Shown: piece by piece, positions 61,546-61,598 of the stretch
How the letters are laid out: each line of letters opens with the position of its first letter
Numbering within the stretch: position 1 is the stretch's first letter
The notes under the pieces: generated by a model
Seen by the model: the letters and a program-made list of their open reading frames with translations, nothing else
Told to the model about the DNA's origin: nothing
The model's database searches: none
Program-made: the position numbers and the translations under genes
Assembly: GCF_001434985.1 (NCBI RefSeq)
Contig: NZ_AZES01000012.1
Coordinates: 1 to 61,598, forward strand
Reading direction: 5' to 3'
DNA: 61,598 nt
Source: Companilactobacillus paralimentarius DSM 13238 = JCM 10415
GTDB taxonomy: Bacteria > Bacillota > Bacilli > Lactobacillales > Lactobacillaceae

Positions 61546-61598
61546 TGTGAAGTGCCCTAAAATTGTTAGACATAATCTAACAACTTTAGGAGCACTTT
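61546..61598. mobile_element. terminal hairpin, possible left edge of an IS3-family element
   Basis: AAGTGC-CTAAAATTGTTAGA pairs with TCTAACAA-TTTAG-GCACTT around CATAA and runs off the end of the window. This form (a short GTG-type end followed by a leader hairpin before the first transposase frame) resembles IS150-group IS3 elements in lactobacilli. No transposase is included, so an ordinary terminator for the SLAP gene is the alternative. Confidence 0.4.

Overview
This window is a low-GC Firmicutes chromosome segment, almost certainly Lactobacillaceae. Evidence for this is the run rsmG-parA-parB-DUF951-ychF-DUF1129, guaB, a PepC-type aminopeptidase, an LPXTG adhesin with Cna-B repeats, a SLAP-domain surface protein, and a non-DAP-type MurE next to an aspartate racemase. 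The last pair fits an L-Lys/D-Asp peptidoglycan, as in the alimentarius/farciminis group (Companilactobacillus); the genus is an inference. rsmG-parAB suggests the origin of replication is not far away. I saw no rRNA, tRNA or CRISPR array.

Layout. 0.1-6.1 kb: ECF S component, orphan gatD, pepC, an EAL protein with a non-AUG start, a membrane-anchored MerR with zinc ribbon, an orphan CopY-like repressor and two acetyltransferases. 6.3-10.9 kb: rsmG, parA, parB, DUF951, ychF, DUF1129, then a long GC-rich hairpin. 11.1-16.8 kb: a VanRS-like two-component system, a D,D-carboxypeptidase, MurE and aspartate racemase, which read as one cell-wall unit. 17.2-20.7 kb: a lipoprotein, a zinc/manganese ABC transporter whose ATPase seems to start at AUU, and GtrA. 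20.7-24.8 kb: fructokinase, then a PlcR-like regulator divergent from an unannotated 54-codon peptide gene resembling PapR, followed by two small genes and an MFS exporter. 24.8-35.9 kb: guanine deaminase, a WxL-like secreted protein, a MurJ/YtgP-type flippase, small membrane proteins, a MazG-like hydrolase, guaB, lipoate ligase, an AEC carrier and a TetR regulator. 36.1-41.7 kb: an MMPL exporter, a small reverse-transcriptase-like remnant, a nitroreductase and an amino-acid permease. 42.1-46.7 kb: a second HTH/TPR regulator and a 1212-residue adhesin.

47.1-60.2 kb is carbohydrate uptake. First comes a complete anaerobic L-ascorbate operon: lactonase, EIIA, EIIC, EIIB, decarboxylase, DeoR regulator, 3-epimerase and 4-epimerase, with a cre-like site over its promoter. 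After a convergent KpsF/GutQ-like sugar-phosphate isomerase comes a second ascorbate-family PTS (EIIA, EIIB, EIIC) with a DHDPS/KDG-type aldolase, a KDPG-type aldolase and a PRD/EIIB/EIIA regulator. Its substrate is unknown and probably an acidic sugar. The window ends with a SLAP-domain protein and a terminal inverted repeat that may be the edge of an IS3-like element.

The strongest candidate for an undescribed system is the PlcR/PapR-like quorum-sensing cassette at about 21.8-24.8 kb. The regulator has the size and HTH+TPR layout of PlcR. The divergent small gene has a signal peptide and ends in SNDIPYH, close to the PapR ending (A/S)DLPFE(F/H). A near-perfect 20-bp palindrome lies between them.
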